Source: Albula goreensis
Taxonomy: Eukaryota; Chordata; Actinopteri; Albuliformes; Albulidae
Length of the DNA: 64,000 nt
Direction of reading: 5' to 3'
Assembly: GCA_022829145.1 (NCBI GenBank)
Contig: CM040764.1
Coordinates: forward strand, 14,235,670-14,299,669
Of this stretch, positions 50,253 to 62,430 are shown piece by piece (positions within the stretch are counted from its first letter, which is position 1; the number at the start of each line of letters is the position of its first letter). The position numbers and the translations under genes were made by a program. Below the pieces are notes generated by a model. The model was not told the origin of the DNA. It searched no databases and saw nothing but the letters and a program-made list of their open reading frames with translations.

Positions 50253-50630
50253 CCGTTCAAACAGTAATGGAAGTTTGCAGAAGAGTCACTATCATGAAGA
50301 ATGAAAAACCGCAATCAGGTAGCTGTATATTTTGGCTGTTGGACTCAGATACAGATAGCTGTATGGCAAAGGGGGGCTGCAGCTCAGGCTTGTGAGGAAA
50401 TGCAGCTCTGGTACCTTTTATCTGGCCCTTCCCACCTCTGGAGGAAGACCTTTGATAGAGAGACTGGCTCCATGTAATCTCTGTGTGACGGTCCTCTGTG
50501 TGATAAAGGATGCAGATGATCAGTGGGTCTGACTGGGCAGAGGGGGAGGACGGGGTTGGTACAGAAAGTGCTTTGAGGATCGTGAGCATTGGATCATATT
50601 TGAATGATATTTCACAGCTGGGATGTATTT
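50253..50630. other. Non-coding stretch, nothing recognised
   Basis: The 169-codon minus frame (50257-50766) has no recognisable domain. Confidence 0.5.
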
Positions 50631-50672
50631 TGTGTGCGTGCGTGCGTGTGTGTTTGTGTGTTTGAGAGAGAG
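50631..50672. repeat. Short interrupted TG/CG then GA microsatellite
   Basis: tgtgtgcgtgcgtgcgtgtg, then tttgtgtgtttgagagagag. Confidence 0.88.
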
Positions 50673-53229
50673 TGAGATGTTGTGAGCGCATGCATTTGCA
50701 CACTTTACATAATGTGCGCATGTGTGTATTATTTTTACGTGGGCACACACTTTCTTTCATGATCAATCCATGTTTTTATTTTTAGGCATCCTTTACTTAA
50801 CCAGGAAAAATCCCATTGAGACTGAGTTCCCTTTTACGAGTGGAACACGATACACACAGTTACAATGAAAAGACACTGGTACACTCCTCAGTGTTGGTAG
50901 CATTTGAAATGAAAGAATGATACAAACATGACCTGCTTAAGGTCTGATACTGGTTGGTCAATGAATTGGCATTTGTGAGAAAACTCAATGCGCTATGATT
51001 CAGCTGTCACCTGACCTGTAGTAATGTCACCTTGTTTGTGTGATCCAAATATTCTGCTTGAAAATGACTGTCATTTAAAAAAAAAAAAAAATGTATTAAT
51101 CACTGATGAGATGTTCTCTTTGGACAGATAACGGTCACTCTCTCATCATGACATCACCCCTCTCTCTCTTCTTTAAGTTATGATAAAAGAGGGGCACTAT
51201 CCAGTTGTCTCAGAATTGAGACGCCTCTCTCTGCCATACGGCCTTGGAAGGCTCTGTGTCCTGTGTGGCCCCAGGTCATTCCCCATATGCGCTGGGATCC
51301 TGGACTAATGAGGGGAGGTGGGTGTCGGCAGCTAAATAAATGGAGCTGAGCTCCGCATTTGCGTTTGTTCCTGCAAGGACCATGTGACCCGCTGCGTTCC
51401 CTGCGTGAATGTGGAAATTTTGAAAATACCATTCCCCCAGTACAGTTAATCAAAGAGAATCCACAAAGACCTGTGGGCTTACTACTGCTGTGCTTCAAAA
51501 AAAAAATGAAGAAAAAAATGTGAATTAGCTCACTACAGGCTGTTGAACCTGTCACCCTCCAAGCAACCGCCAGCTTGAAGTCTTTTATTTCTGTGGTATC
51601 AGCAGTCACTCATTCAAAGGACTGAAAGACCCCCATCAGTCCATGCTGTCCACCTCTGAGATGCTGGAGCTTTCCCATAATGCACTGCAATGCTTTTTTT
51701 CCAAATGCAAGTTGTAAAAATATAGCCTTTGTAGTTATTATAATTATTATGGACACAACCATTTCTATCCATCTGTCTTTTTTTGACCCACTCAGAAAGT
51801 AATCCAAACTATGGCAGTAATCACTATTTTTTGTGCAGCCTTGCTCACATGGTGAGAGCAGTGATTAAATGGGAAACACGAGGTAGTTAACATTTTACCG
51901 AATTAGTTTGCAAATCTCAGAAAGTTCTCTCCCTGCCTCACTGAAAACCATTTTCCAAAATGCTTTTTGAGTGGTTCTTTTAAATTTTGTATTTTCACAA
52001 TTTTACACTGTAATCATGGTATTCATATAGCTAGACAGGGCAGTAAATCGATGGCCAAATCAAACAGATGGGGAGGTTGGAAAGACCCAGAGACATGGGT
52101 TTGTGTTAAAAACCAGAAGCAAACCTGTAGTGATCACCATGCCATTTATATAATTTTAAATCACTAAATAACCAGGCTTGAAAATATGTATTATTCTTAA
52201 CTCTGTAGTGCATAGCAATGTTTTCTGTACATGGTATTTCTGTTTCTTTGACACACCCCCTATGTCGTTCTTGTATGTCCCTGTCGAACTGTGACCGTTG
52301 TTAGCTGTGTATGAATGAATATAGCTCTGTGCCTTTCACAGCCTTCAGTAAGTAATTACAGCCTTTATTTCCAACACTGCCTATTTTCACACCATTTATT
52401 CTCCAGTTTGAAAGTGAAGGTGGCTAAGCATTGACATGTTTGTCTTCCCCCATTAAGTTACTACATTATCACATACATGTGGTGCATTGGCAAAACAATG
52501 TTCGGTGTGTAAGGACAAATAGAACAGAAAGCTAATACAACCCCAGATTGTGCAGAGGGGTACAAGATAAGAGGTTGGCAAGAGAGGAGCATGATGGAAG
52601 CAGAGGCTGAATTCATTAGCTTTGAAAAAAATAAAAATGACTTCAAAGCTCGCTGTTCCTCATCACACCCCCAACTCCCAACCCCCCAGCCTTTCCATGG
52701 TGCAGAATCACCAGCCAGCCCTCTTTCTGAACCCTGTTTACTGTATCACATTTTAACCTGCAGCCGCTTCTCTGTTTGCTCATTCCCTCCCAGCATGCAA
52801 ATTCATTACAGACATCTGCTCGGAGTGAACAGAGAGTTAGGGCTTCTCTACCTTACATGTTTCTGACAACTTAGGGAGGGGCGGGAGAGAGAAATTGTGA
52901 ACAGAGTAATGAATTTCGGATTGAATATGGAGTGAGGTTCAATGCTCTGCTCCCCTTTACAAAGTAACCTCGTTTACAGCGTCAGCAGAATGAAACACTG
53001 TCCCCTTTGCTGACATATCTGTATTGATTAAACTCTGAAGACGTCCACGTAATGCTGAATAATCGATAAATACGCTCGCGTTCATCTCGTGCCCCTCAGT
53101 GAATGTAGTTATCTGTGAGGGAGAGTGAATGTTAAGTGATGAATACGTTAGCAGAGCTTCTGCGGGGTCTTCCTCCAGGCTCAGGCTGAGGCCGTGCAGC
53201 ACACACCCCTGACTGGACCCTGCGCCTCC
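50673..53229. other. Non-coding stretch with one poly-A run
   Basis: A 15-bp A-run at 51077-51091 and a shorter one near 51498. No gene or classifiable element. Confidence 0.5.
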
Positions 53230-53425
53230 TCCCCCGGCTCGTCTGTCTCCAGATGAACTGGCAGGGTCATTATTTCATGCCAATTACACCCTCAGTATCT
53301 CAGTCAATTTACAGTGAGTGTAATGAATTTACTGACGAGACAATAGCTGATCAGCTTTGTTTGTGCACCTAATGAAAGGGTGACATGAGTGAATTATCAA
53401 TCCTAATGAACTTCGTACCCCCATT
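53230..53425. promoter_or_regulatory. Candidate conserved non-coding element
   Basis: Block with ggtcattatttcatgcc, caattacacc, gtaatgaattta, gaattatcaatcctaatg: many ATTA/TAAT cores in non-repetitive sequence. Enhancer-like texture only. Confidence 0.27.
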
Positions 53426-54666
53426 TGTCCAGAGATAACCAATATTAAGTTTTCCCAAATTAGTTTCAGACATGTTTTGGCCATTTGTGCCTTATGGTCC
53501 ACAGATGTTATAAATCATGGTTTGCTTGCTGATCAGCCAATGTCAACATCGGCCTTTACACCCTGAATAGTTTACATACGTTTTCCATCCAACATCTGGG
53601 TACCACTTTAAATATGAACTTGCAAGCTGCTGGTCACAGGCCCTGTAATCACTGTGCCAGAGTGTCACCCTCACATTTCAGAGTCACACCATCATTTCAA
53701 AGCTACTGTATAATAAAGTACAATATTATGTGACTGTTTCATGCTGACATTTTTAATGTCAGTGTAATTTGAGCATTCTTTGTTCATTTCCGAGCACTAC
53801 TATATATATAATGCCTGAACATCTGCTGCTTTTATAAGGAGGGAATGCTGTGAAGAGTCACGTTAGAAATGCAGTGGTAACCCCCTACCCCTTCTGTACT
53901 CTGCAACCTTGAGCTGTGTATTTCACCTTTTTTTATCAATACACTTTATGGAAAGGGGTTAAATTATTCCAAAAGCATTTCTTGACCTATTCTCTTTTGA
54001 AAGGGCTTGGTATGGATTGATTCTCTCCATTGAAATGACCTTTCCGGACGCCTCTAATGAGGAGGTTGCCCACCAGACGCAGCTCAGACGTGTCCATGCT
54101 TTTCAGGAGGTGGTACTGCAGTGACAGGAATGTCCCATAGGCTCTCTCCTTCCACTGCTGCAGCCGCACTGAAAATACTCCTCCTTCTGCGTGACAGACT
54201 GTGAGTGTGTGTGCTGAAACTGAAAGTGAAATGAACTCTCTTGAAACATTATAAAAGAAGAGGGTTCTATAGGATAAATACCACTTAAGATTCGTAGTGG
54301 GATGCATTCACTACTTCATTGTTTAATTGGAGTGGGAAGTCTCAGCAGTGACCTCCTCAGGAGGTGTATAAAACCTCATACCAAACAAGGTCTTTGCTCC
54401 ACATTAGCAAGACCAAAGAAATGAATTGGAGGTTTTAGTCGTGTTGAAGTTTCTCTTTCTGAAAGAAGAAGTGGATGCGGGTGGAAGTGTTGAATAGCAG
54501 GTTTGAGTCAGTATCACAGTTTCAGAGGTGGATCAATCAGGCTCGACAGGAGGAGAAAACCTTCATACAATTGACACTATCAAGGTCCCTCTTTTCAAGC
54601 TAGGCAGCCATGCAGAAGCAGTCTCTTCCACTGAAAGGTAAGGCTATCGATTGGTCCCCCAGGCTA
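53426..54666. other. Non-coding stretch, nothing recognised
   Basis: Unique sequence. No gene or repeat recognised. Confidence 0.5.
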
Positions 54667-54702
54667 GGGGAAGAAGGTGGGGGTGGAGGGGGGAGGTCGG
54701 GG
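54667..54702 (+). repeat. G-rich tract with quadruplex potential
   Basis: Four G-runs (4, 5, 6 and 4 G) with loops of about 8, 4 and 5 bases. Fits a relaxed G-quadruplex pattern on the plus strand. Confidence 0.55.
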
Positions 54703-55895
54703 TGCACATCCGGGGCCTCCTGCTGTTTCCCAAAGCTCGGGTCACCTTGGTGGCCATATGCTGCATATGGCTACTTTAAAAACGAATACTTCTTTCCTTC
54801 ATCCTCCTTGTGACCTTGTCAATGGACCACCCGGATATAATGACAGAGCATGTGTGAATCGTTTAAGAGACAAAGAAAGGACATGTGATCCATCCTCATT
54901 CACCTCCCTCATGAGCAGTAGGCGATTTGAGGGAGGGGGTGCCATCCCCCTTGTTAGCCAAATGACCCAAACGCACCCCCCTTGTTAACCTGCCATTTTA
55001 CATGTGTGTGTGTTGGTTGGTGGTGTGGGGATGGGGGGTGCTCCCATTTCCCTGTTCATGAGGGATCATGTTCAAAACCAGGGTGAAGAATGGATAGGAT
55101 GAATTAAGTATTTTAATGCTGCTGTTGATTGTGGTGAGTTGGTCTACAAGCACATGCACTTATGACTGATTGGAAATCAGCCCAGGTGTTCCTTCTCATG
55201 CTCACCAGGTGCATATGATGGAACTGTCAGCTGTGCCCTCAGGGAGGAAAGACCTTTTCCGGTATTTTCTTGAACATTTTGTAGTCTTAGGACAGTTCCT
55301 CTTTTGGGTTTTTGAGATAATTTGAGGATTTTAATCATTATTAGTTTTCTTCACTGTTTGGTCATTCACCCCACTCACTTCTGCCAGTGACACTAATATG
55401 CGGAGGGAAAATTGTAGGGACTGGACTTACTTTTCATGATTCAAACAACATACACATACTTTCATGAAATGAGAACTGCTGTAACCTAAATATATTTCAT
55501 CTTGAGTAATCTGGATCTTAAATATGCATGGCTCACTATTTTCCTTAAATGAGAAGTGAAGAAATATTTCTCAAAATTCATATACACAGTATATTGAGCA
55601 GACCATATAAAATAAAATAAATCAGACAACAGAGCTGCATCAAATATAATTATGAGCCTGAGCAAAGTGGTCAATACTTTAATCAGATAATTGGGAAACC
55701 TAATCACTTTTGTTTCGCAAATTACGATTAATACTTATTACTAAAACCATGAAATTCAAACGCAAAGGCTACACAATGAAAGAATCCAATTTATTTATGG
55801 ACCAGCAGTTCCCAATTAAGTGTAAAAGGCATTAGTCATCCAACCATATCTGCTTTATGTTATAGCAATATCTTTATGCTGAAATTAAATGCAAA
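54703..55895. other. Non-coding stretch, nothing recognised
   Basis: A short direct repeat (cccccttgttagcc and ccccccttgttaacc, about 54947 and 54976). Otherwise unique, AT-rich from 55.3 kb. Confidence 0.5.
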
Positions 55896-55919
55896 ATATA
55901 TATATATATACACACACAT
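55896..55919. repeat. Compound (TA)8(CA)4 microsatellite
   Basis: A 16-bp TA run passing into a short CA run. Confidence 0.93.
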
Positions 55920-57180
55920 ACAGAAATTAAACATAAATCCCTGGCAAGACTTTTAATATAAATCATTTTACCTTCCAATAAATTCGTCTAACAGTAAATG
56001 AAAATTTTTACAGGTTTGCAGTGTCATATGAGAGTGCATTTTTATTTCCTAATATAATTGAACATAAAAAGAATGAAAACAATTCATTTTGCTGCCACTG
56101 ACTTGTCTGAGGTTCCATTGTATGGAGCCCAGAACAAAAGATCATTTAAGTTTAATTTAATTCAACAAGTCTTTTCAATATGCCAAAAAGCTGGGCAGAG
56201 AGATTAAAACTTAAAAATAATGATCTCATACGCCAGTCCATCAGAATAGTGTAATGCACCAGCAGAAGAGTATGTTTATGCCAAATACTGCTCACCCCTG
56301 ATTTAACACAATCTGTCAGGACCAGGGACATTAAATCCAGTGTCTGGTGAGGCACACACTGATTTTACCTACGATAAGCTGTGCTCTCCGTTAGCTTTTA
56401 CTTTAGCCAAATTTGCTATCCAGATCTTTTTTTTTTTTACATTTTTTTAAAGTGATACACCAAGATTTTTTGTAGCTATATATTTCATCCTGTAGTTTGA
56501 AAAATGGGTTTCACAATGATCCAAGCTTGTCTTGAAGGCCACCTGAAATTTCTGACATGCAATTATGTATGTTTTGCATAACTACAGATTGCGGCTATCC
56601 CGTTCATGTCAGAGTAAATGAAGGTGGTGTCACTTTTCCAGCCACGCCCCTTATACTTTCTTCGGGCAAAAACAGGAAGTAGATTTGGCTTGTGTGGGAT
56701 TTGAGCACATATTATGCACAAGACCAAAAGCATACTCCCCTCGTGATGGAGGGGTGCTTGATACATACATGAGTCCTCTATACAGTGGTCCAGTTGTTCC
56801 ACCCAAAGGAAGTAGCTTCAATTTTTCCCCTTAGCTTGGAGTGAATACTCAATTTGCACTGTGGACAATATTTGCCTGTCCAGCTAAGGTATCACAATCA
56901 AATATGTTCAAAATGTCCCAGTATTGGAGTTTAATTTGACATTTGCACAAAGCAACAACAAACTGACTTCCTTCAGACACAATCCCCCCCCTTTAAAAAA
57001 AAAAAAAAAAAAACCCATTTCATCCACCACCTGGACCAGTCACCCCCAGCTCCACCCCCACCCATCTTCCTTTAGTCTTCTTTTTGTCTTCTTCTAAGAA
57101 CACCTTCCCACACCGCAGAGGAAATCTGTTTTTAAAGAGAAGGCAAAAGAAAGGAAGGAATGGAAAGGTTTCTTTGAAGA
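55920..57180. other. AT-rich non-coding stretch with homopolymer runs
   Basis: T-run near 56428, C8 then A19 at about 56984-57013. No gene. Confidence 0.5.
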
Positions 57181-57440
57181 TTGCCTGGCAGAGGGAGATA
57201 GGAACATCAGAGGGCGTGTTTTTAATCGCTCCGTAGCGGAGTGTGGCGCGACAGGCCTGGTACACGCTCTTGGCCCGCGTGACTGCCGAGCCTGCCTAGT
57301 GGGCCCGCATTTTCCATCAGCCGCTGTGGGCGTGGCGCCTTCCTTGTATCCGACGACAGCATGATTATTGACAGAGAGACAGCGTTTGCACAGGCTTTTA
57401 GTCACTGGTGCTGTGTCTCTGTTCCGCGATATTGAATGCG
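57181..57440. other. CpG-bearing patch
   Basis: CpGs cluster (taatcgctccgtagcggagtg, ggcgcgac, cccgcgtg, gccgagc, gggcgtggcgcc, tccgacgac, ttccgcgat). The word ctccgtagcggag at 57229-57241 is a short palindrome. No recognisable protein. Candidate regulatory element. Confidence 0.4.
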
Positions 57441-59167
57441 TCCATCCCCATTGTTTTTTTAATTGGCTTTTTTTTCCCGTAAATAAAATGATTGTGCAGC
57501 AGTTCTGAGCTCTGTGTGATTCTTGGAGATGTGTCAGGCCAAAACTTGATTAGAGAATTGAAGCAAGGAAGTAAGTAAACAAAAATAGAGTGGAGGAGCA
57601 CATGGTTGATTGACTTATTTTCCGTGGGCAGGAGGGGGTGGCTGCAGAAAAAAACTATATCAAAGAAACTATTTTCTTCTCTCATGTGTTATATATATAG
57701 GTTCGATGATGTTTACTTGTGGTGTCTGGAGAGCCCATGAAAGGTGTTTGACTTTATCCTGGTGTTCATGAAAGAACTTTTGGATCTGTTTATCAGTGTG
57801 TATGGGGTGTAATCATCTTGGAATATGAGGAAGTCATGAGAAAACAATGTTGGCAACACAGGGTGTATCTAGTCGTCTAAAATTGTATCATTTTCCTTGG
57901 CCGCAATTTTGTCATGTAGATGAAGATAATGCTTTGATGATAGTTCTTTTATGTGTGAAAAGTAAAACACAAGGTATTGTGCTGAAGACATACTCAATGG
58001 TTTGTCTTTTGAGCACGGTACTGTTTATGCTCACTTGAAAGCATGTCATGGTGGACTGGGAAAAGGTCACATGAAACATTCTTGTGTTTTAAATTCTTCA
58101 TCCTCCCCCCATCACCAATTTTCCTGTCTGACCTCTTCAGTATGCGCCCGACCTTTTTCAGCAGCACGGACAGCCGCTCCGCACTCCCAGCACACTGCAT
58201 CAATGTCCTCGCCTTAAGTTCATTAACAGATCTATCATTATAAACCGTGTGTGAGACTGCACTCAGTGAATCCTCTGTCAGACAGTCAAATAGTGAACTC
58301 TCTTTTTCTTTTGTCAGCCTGATGAGGTTGTGCAGGGATCGATAAAGTTGTGTTCGTTTGAACGTTTGTCACATTGCTCATGTGAAATCAAAATGTCCTC
58401 AGAAGTGATGGATGGCATTTTAAGCAGCAGCCCCCAGGGAAACCCAGCTGAGCCAAACCAGAAAATCCTCTTTAAGGTCTTCTACATCTCTCCAAGTAAA
58501 TTAGATTAAACAAGAGCAGATTATATTAGCAGGACACATACAGATCAGATTCATTTGGACAACAACTGTGCTTTGTCTATGTGATTTATTTAGATTCTCT
58601 AGAGGCGGGATATGTGTAGCTAAGTTTAGAAAATATCTTTCTCAATGGAGCACTTGCTTACTCAGTGCAAATAATGAAATGTTTTGTGAGGAAAAGTAAT
58701 GTTGTTTGACTGAATTATCATGTAGATCTCTCTCTCAGTGAATTGGAATCACCCCTTGTGTAAAGTGCTCGGGCTGTGGCTCCGGTTGGACTGCAGTCTG
58801 CCTCTCTCCTGCCGCATGTCCTGTAGGAGTGATATCACTGTAGCACAGGCGGTACCTTCAGAAGACTGCAGACCACCTTGCCCTCTGAAAAGGTTCTATG
58901 GGGCTCTTTTCTCATAATCACAATGAGTCTTTTTTGGGTACAACATAAACAAATATTCTGGTATACAGAATAGAACTATTAATTGTCAGTGCAAAAAAGA
59001 ACCAAAATAACACCCTTTTTTAGACCGTAGTTCTTCCTGTTTCACCAGCAGTTGTGTCAAGAGGACTGTTTTTGAGCATGCTCAAATACAGCGTAATATA
59101 CATGTCAGTGTGTAATATAAGATATGGCTTTGGGAACTTGAATAAAGAGAAGGAGGGTGTCTGGGTG
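57441..59167. other. Non-coding stretch, nothing recognised
   Basis: Unique sequence. No coding frame of note. A short TATATATA word at about 57691. Confidence 0.5.
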
Positions 59168-59175
59168 TTGTAAGT

Positions 59176-59676
59176 CAGTGGTTCTCAAACTCAGTGCTTG
59201 AGTACCCAGGTATGTATGCTGGTATTTGTTCCAACCACAGTTGCAAACTCTGAATTGTAACAAGCTATTTATTATTTTTAATTATACATTTAATGTCTTG
59301 AGAGACAATTTAGCCTCTTAAGCCTCATTATGTAAGAAAGAGCTATGTATTCCATGAAGAGTAAGTGCCCCATATTCACATCACATTTAATCAGCTTGAT
59401 AAACTAATGCTTTCATTCTCACGGAGACTGGCAGCTGAAACCAATGGGGTCCTAATTGCTGAGAGTGGACACCTGGTCACTAAAACTGGATCATTTGTTA
59501 GATAATGAAGAATTCAACAGAAGAAGCAAATGGCAATGAGCCAAACCTGTATTATCTTATAATGAGTTTAAGTATGACGTGATGGCAGAATTGACGCATG
59601 TTTGACAACCTTAATTTATTGGGAAACTGGAAATAACAAAAACCAGCTCCCTGAGGACCAGGTTTGTGAACCACTC
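59176..59676. mobile_element. Complete non-autonomous hAT-type DNA transposon (501 bp)
   Basis: It opens cagtggttctcaaactcagt, and the reverse complement of its right end opens gagtggttcacaaacctggt: 13 of the first 15 bases agree. A further shared word, gctggt-tttgtt, extends the terminal inverted repeats to about 45-50 bp. Flanking 8-bp direct repeats ttgtaagt (59168-59175) and ttgtaagc (59677-59684) differ by one base and fit the 8-bp target duplication of the hAT superfamily, whose termini begin CAG. The interior has no transposase. Mobilised in trans when active. Terminal divergence suggests it is old. Confidence 0.85.
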
Positions 59677-59684
59677 TTGTAAGC

Positions 59685-59872
59685 TCTGCAGAAGCAGTGA
59701 CAGCAAAGAGGCAAGTTTTCAGTGAGAGAGATTTTTCATTCTCCTGTCTTTTCGTTCTTACAGACAAGTTATTTTACAATTAAACATTAAACAAAAGTAC
59801 TGACAAGACCAATATTAAAATTGAAGGGAGGTCTGCTATGTCCATTTATGTGTATGTAGGCTACAATAATTA

Positions 59873-59873
<1 letters not shown>
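59685..59873. other. Non-coding stretch between hAT element and TG tract
   Basis: Nothing recognised. Confidence 0.5.

Positions 59874-59966
<93 letters not shown>
59874..59966. repeat. (TG)n microsatellite, 93 bp uninterrupted
   Basis: Pure TG followed by ACAC. Confidence 0.98.
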
Positions 59967-59968
<2 letters not shown>

Positions 59969-59979
59969 ACCAACTGATT

Positions 59980-59996
59980 AAAAAAAAAAAAAAAAA
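59980..59996. repeat. A17 homopolymer
   Basis: Uninterrupted A-run 14 bp after the TG tract. Confidence 0.95.
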
Positions 59997-60262
59997 CATT
60001 TTTTCTATATTTTCTCCATAAGCCCCCACCACAAAAGACATAGAGTCCCTCACCAACTTTTATTGTTCTATTAATTATAAGAAACCAAATATCTGAGACA
60101 TTGCAAAAACACTGCATGAATGTATTGGTCATCCCTGAAATGCTGCATAGAGTAATAACTATGCATTTCCTCTGTTCTTTTTCTTTCTTTGAGAATGTTG
60201 TATTTTATTCACTTTAAACTGAGTGAAAGAGTGGGGGGTAGTTTGGTGTTGGAAACAGGTAA

Positions 60263-60305
60263 ACATGTTCTTTAGAACATGTGCTTTTCATTTTAACATG
60301 AAAAG
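60263..60305. other. Two adjacent perfect 8-bp hairpins
   Basis: ACATGTTC/GAACATGT (60263-60270 and 60275-60282, 4-nt loop) is followed after one base by CTTTTCAT/ATGAAAAG (60284-60291 and 60298-60305, 6-nt loop). The first also resembles an inverted steroid-receptor half-site pair but with 4-bp rather than 3-bp spacing. Confidence 0.5.
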
Positions 60306-61200
60306 AGTGTGCTGTGCCTTTAGGCCATGCCTTCCCCTGTCTCTGTTCACTCCTGATGAACATACGTATGAACTTCATGAGCCTATGGGTTCTTTTGATT
60401 GAATAGAATTTGCCCGTAAAGAGACCAAGTATGTCTTATTGAATCCCAGCCAAAAACCTTAAAGTGGTAATGGTGATGTACCGAATTTGCCAAACCGCTG
60501 AATTGGGAAACACAAAGCAATGTGTGGAGAAGCAAGAAAGGCAGTTTATGGGAGTGCTGACACATGCAGAATACAGTACCATGAGTATTTAGATGACCGT
60601 CTACACATTACATTCAGATTGAGTTTCCTGGGATGTATGGAAGCAGATCAAAGGAAAGAAATATGTCGTTTGAATTCGAGCTCTCTGTTACAGAGGTCTG
60701 TGCTGTGCTGTAGCCTTCACTTCTTGTGTATGTGATGAGTTACTTAAGGCAGATCCTCCAACGTATGCAGATGATATGAGTAACAAACTAACAAATCTTT
60801 GCTGTATGCCATGGATGTTTCTTGACTGCTGGATAAAAATATCTGCAGATTTCTGTCACATTGCTCCAGATGAACAACTCTGTGTGGAGGCACAGAAGAA
60901 AAATTTGGCTGTGGTTTCTCAGTTGGACTTTGTCATTTTCAGACACAGTTTGCAGAAGCAGTACCTCTCTTAGGGATATTGCATGACTATCACAACAGCA
61001 GCAAGCATGCAAAATTGTGCTCTTTTACACGTTTTCATTTTCTGTACTGTTGTATTTCACTCAGTCGCTTTGTGGAAATATCACACATTGCATTCAGTTA
61101 AAATAGTGAACATTGTTCAGAAACATCCAGGCGCCCCTGACCTCCCTCCCCTCAGACACCTGCCACTTCTCTGCCTCCAGTCCTGTTAGCGAACCAACTT
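60306..61200. other. Non-coding stretch, nothing recognised
   Basis: Unique sequence. No gene recognised. Confidence 0.5.
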
Positions 61201-61223
61201 ATCAAAGTGACCTTTACAGCCCG

Positions 61224-61231
61224 TATAAAAG
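61224..61231 (+). promoter_or_regulatory. TATA box candidate
   Basis: TATAAAAG, expected to place a start near 61255. Upstream, atcaaag at 61201-61207 is TCF/LEF-like and aagtgacct at 61205-61213 is a nuclear-receptor half-site word. The downstream donor and acceptor make this more interesting than a random TATA word. Confidence 0.3.
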
Positions 61232-61254
61232 ACCATTTATCAACAACAATTAAA

Positions 61255-61558
61255 CTCTCTGTGGAAACTCTCTTTCCATCAGCATCGACCTGGAAATCAC
61301 AACTTTCCTCCTTTCACATGCTTTCCTGAAGAGGCGGCCCTCGACAGGTAAGACATGCAGAGCCTGCTTCTCCCCCTGATTGACAGGCCTCTCTGTCCTC
61401 TCTCTCTGTCTGGATTATGTATGCATCGTATGGGCCATTCCCATCCTCTCTCCCTCTCTCATCATTCTCCCTCTTTCCCTTTTCTCCCTCTATGTCTGTT
61501 TCTCTCCATCCCTCTTGTCTTTCGTCTCTTTCACGCTCTTTCTGGTTTTGTCCTGCAG
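61255..61558 (+). other. Candidate first exon and 211-nt intron of a small transcription unit
   Basis: About 90 bp downstream of the inferred start, CAG/GTAAGA at 61345-61353 is a near-ideal 5' splice site. A pyrimidine-rich stretch of about 170 bp (61388-61555) then leads into gttttgtcctgcag, a strong 3' splice site ending at 61558. The implied intron is 61348-61558. The only ATG seen in the exon (61319) meets a stop four codons in, so this would be a non-coding RNA or a 5' untranslated exon. All inferred from signals. No transcript evidence. Confidence 0.25.
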
Positions 61559-62430
61559 ACAGCACTGTATCTCTGATCTCACTCCCTGATTACTGTTACC
61601 TTTCCTCACTCATATGCAGGCCTCCAGGCAGCCTGACTTCAGAGAGTCAACGTGCCTAGCTGAGCCGAAATGAATTATTCTCACCTTTTCCGATCTTGAT
61701 TTTCATTTTAGGCAGTTCACAGGCAGATGGTATCAGTTTACGGTAGATGAAAAACCAGATAAGAAACCATTTTTCTCACTGAGACGGCTGAAGATTGAGG
61801 CTTGTTCCTCAAGAGCTGCTGAAACTCCTCGTTTAAAATGTGCCACATACAGAGACAAAACTGATGGTTGGTGTGGAGCGAAAAATTTCCTGTCACAGTC
61901 ATTTCTGTTGTACTATATAGTAAGTATAGTGCAAGAGAGGCCCTTGAAATGTTTTTTAAACATATCAATCTAACCTTGATTTTAATGTACTATTTCCAAT
62001 TTCATACACCACAGGGAACCATTCAAAGAACATTGTCTATAGGGATAAGCTCAACATCTAGTGAAATGATGTCTAACTCCTGATAAGATATTATACAGAA
62101 ATTACCCTTAAAGATAATAAGGTCAACAGAATGAGAAAATGTAAAAAAATAAATAAAAAGAGGATCGTAATGTTCTTTGATGTACAGCACAGGACAAAAA
62201 AAGACATTTGGAAACTATCCTGGTTGAAGGGCGGAGGTCTGGCAAGCTCCCAGGTTCAGCAGAAGAGGAGTTCACAAGGTCAGCTCAGAGGGGGGCCAGG
62301 CTTCCAATCAATCAGGATCTACCTCGGCCTCCAGACCCTTTAAAGAGCTGAGCCTCTCGTAACGATCCTCTCCCGTTCCTTGAAAACTGAGAGAAACCGA
62401 GGAAAAAGTCCACCAAGCAGAAAGCAGGAT
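61559..62430. other. Non-coding stretch; possible second exon at its start
   Basis: Would begin acagcactgtatctctg if the preceding intron is real. Further acceptor-like words (catatgcag at 61611-61619, cattttag at 61705-61712). No recognisable protein. Confidence 0.4.

Noticed and set aside
50257-50766. 169-codon minus frame
   Set aside because: Crosses a TG/GA microsatellite and shows no recognisable domain.
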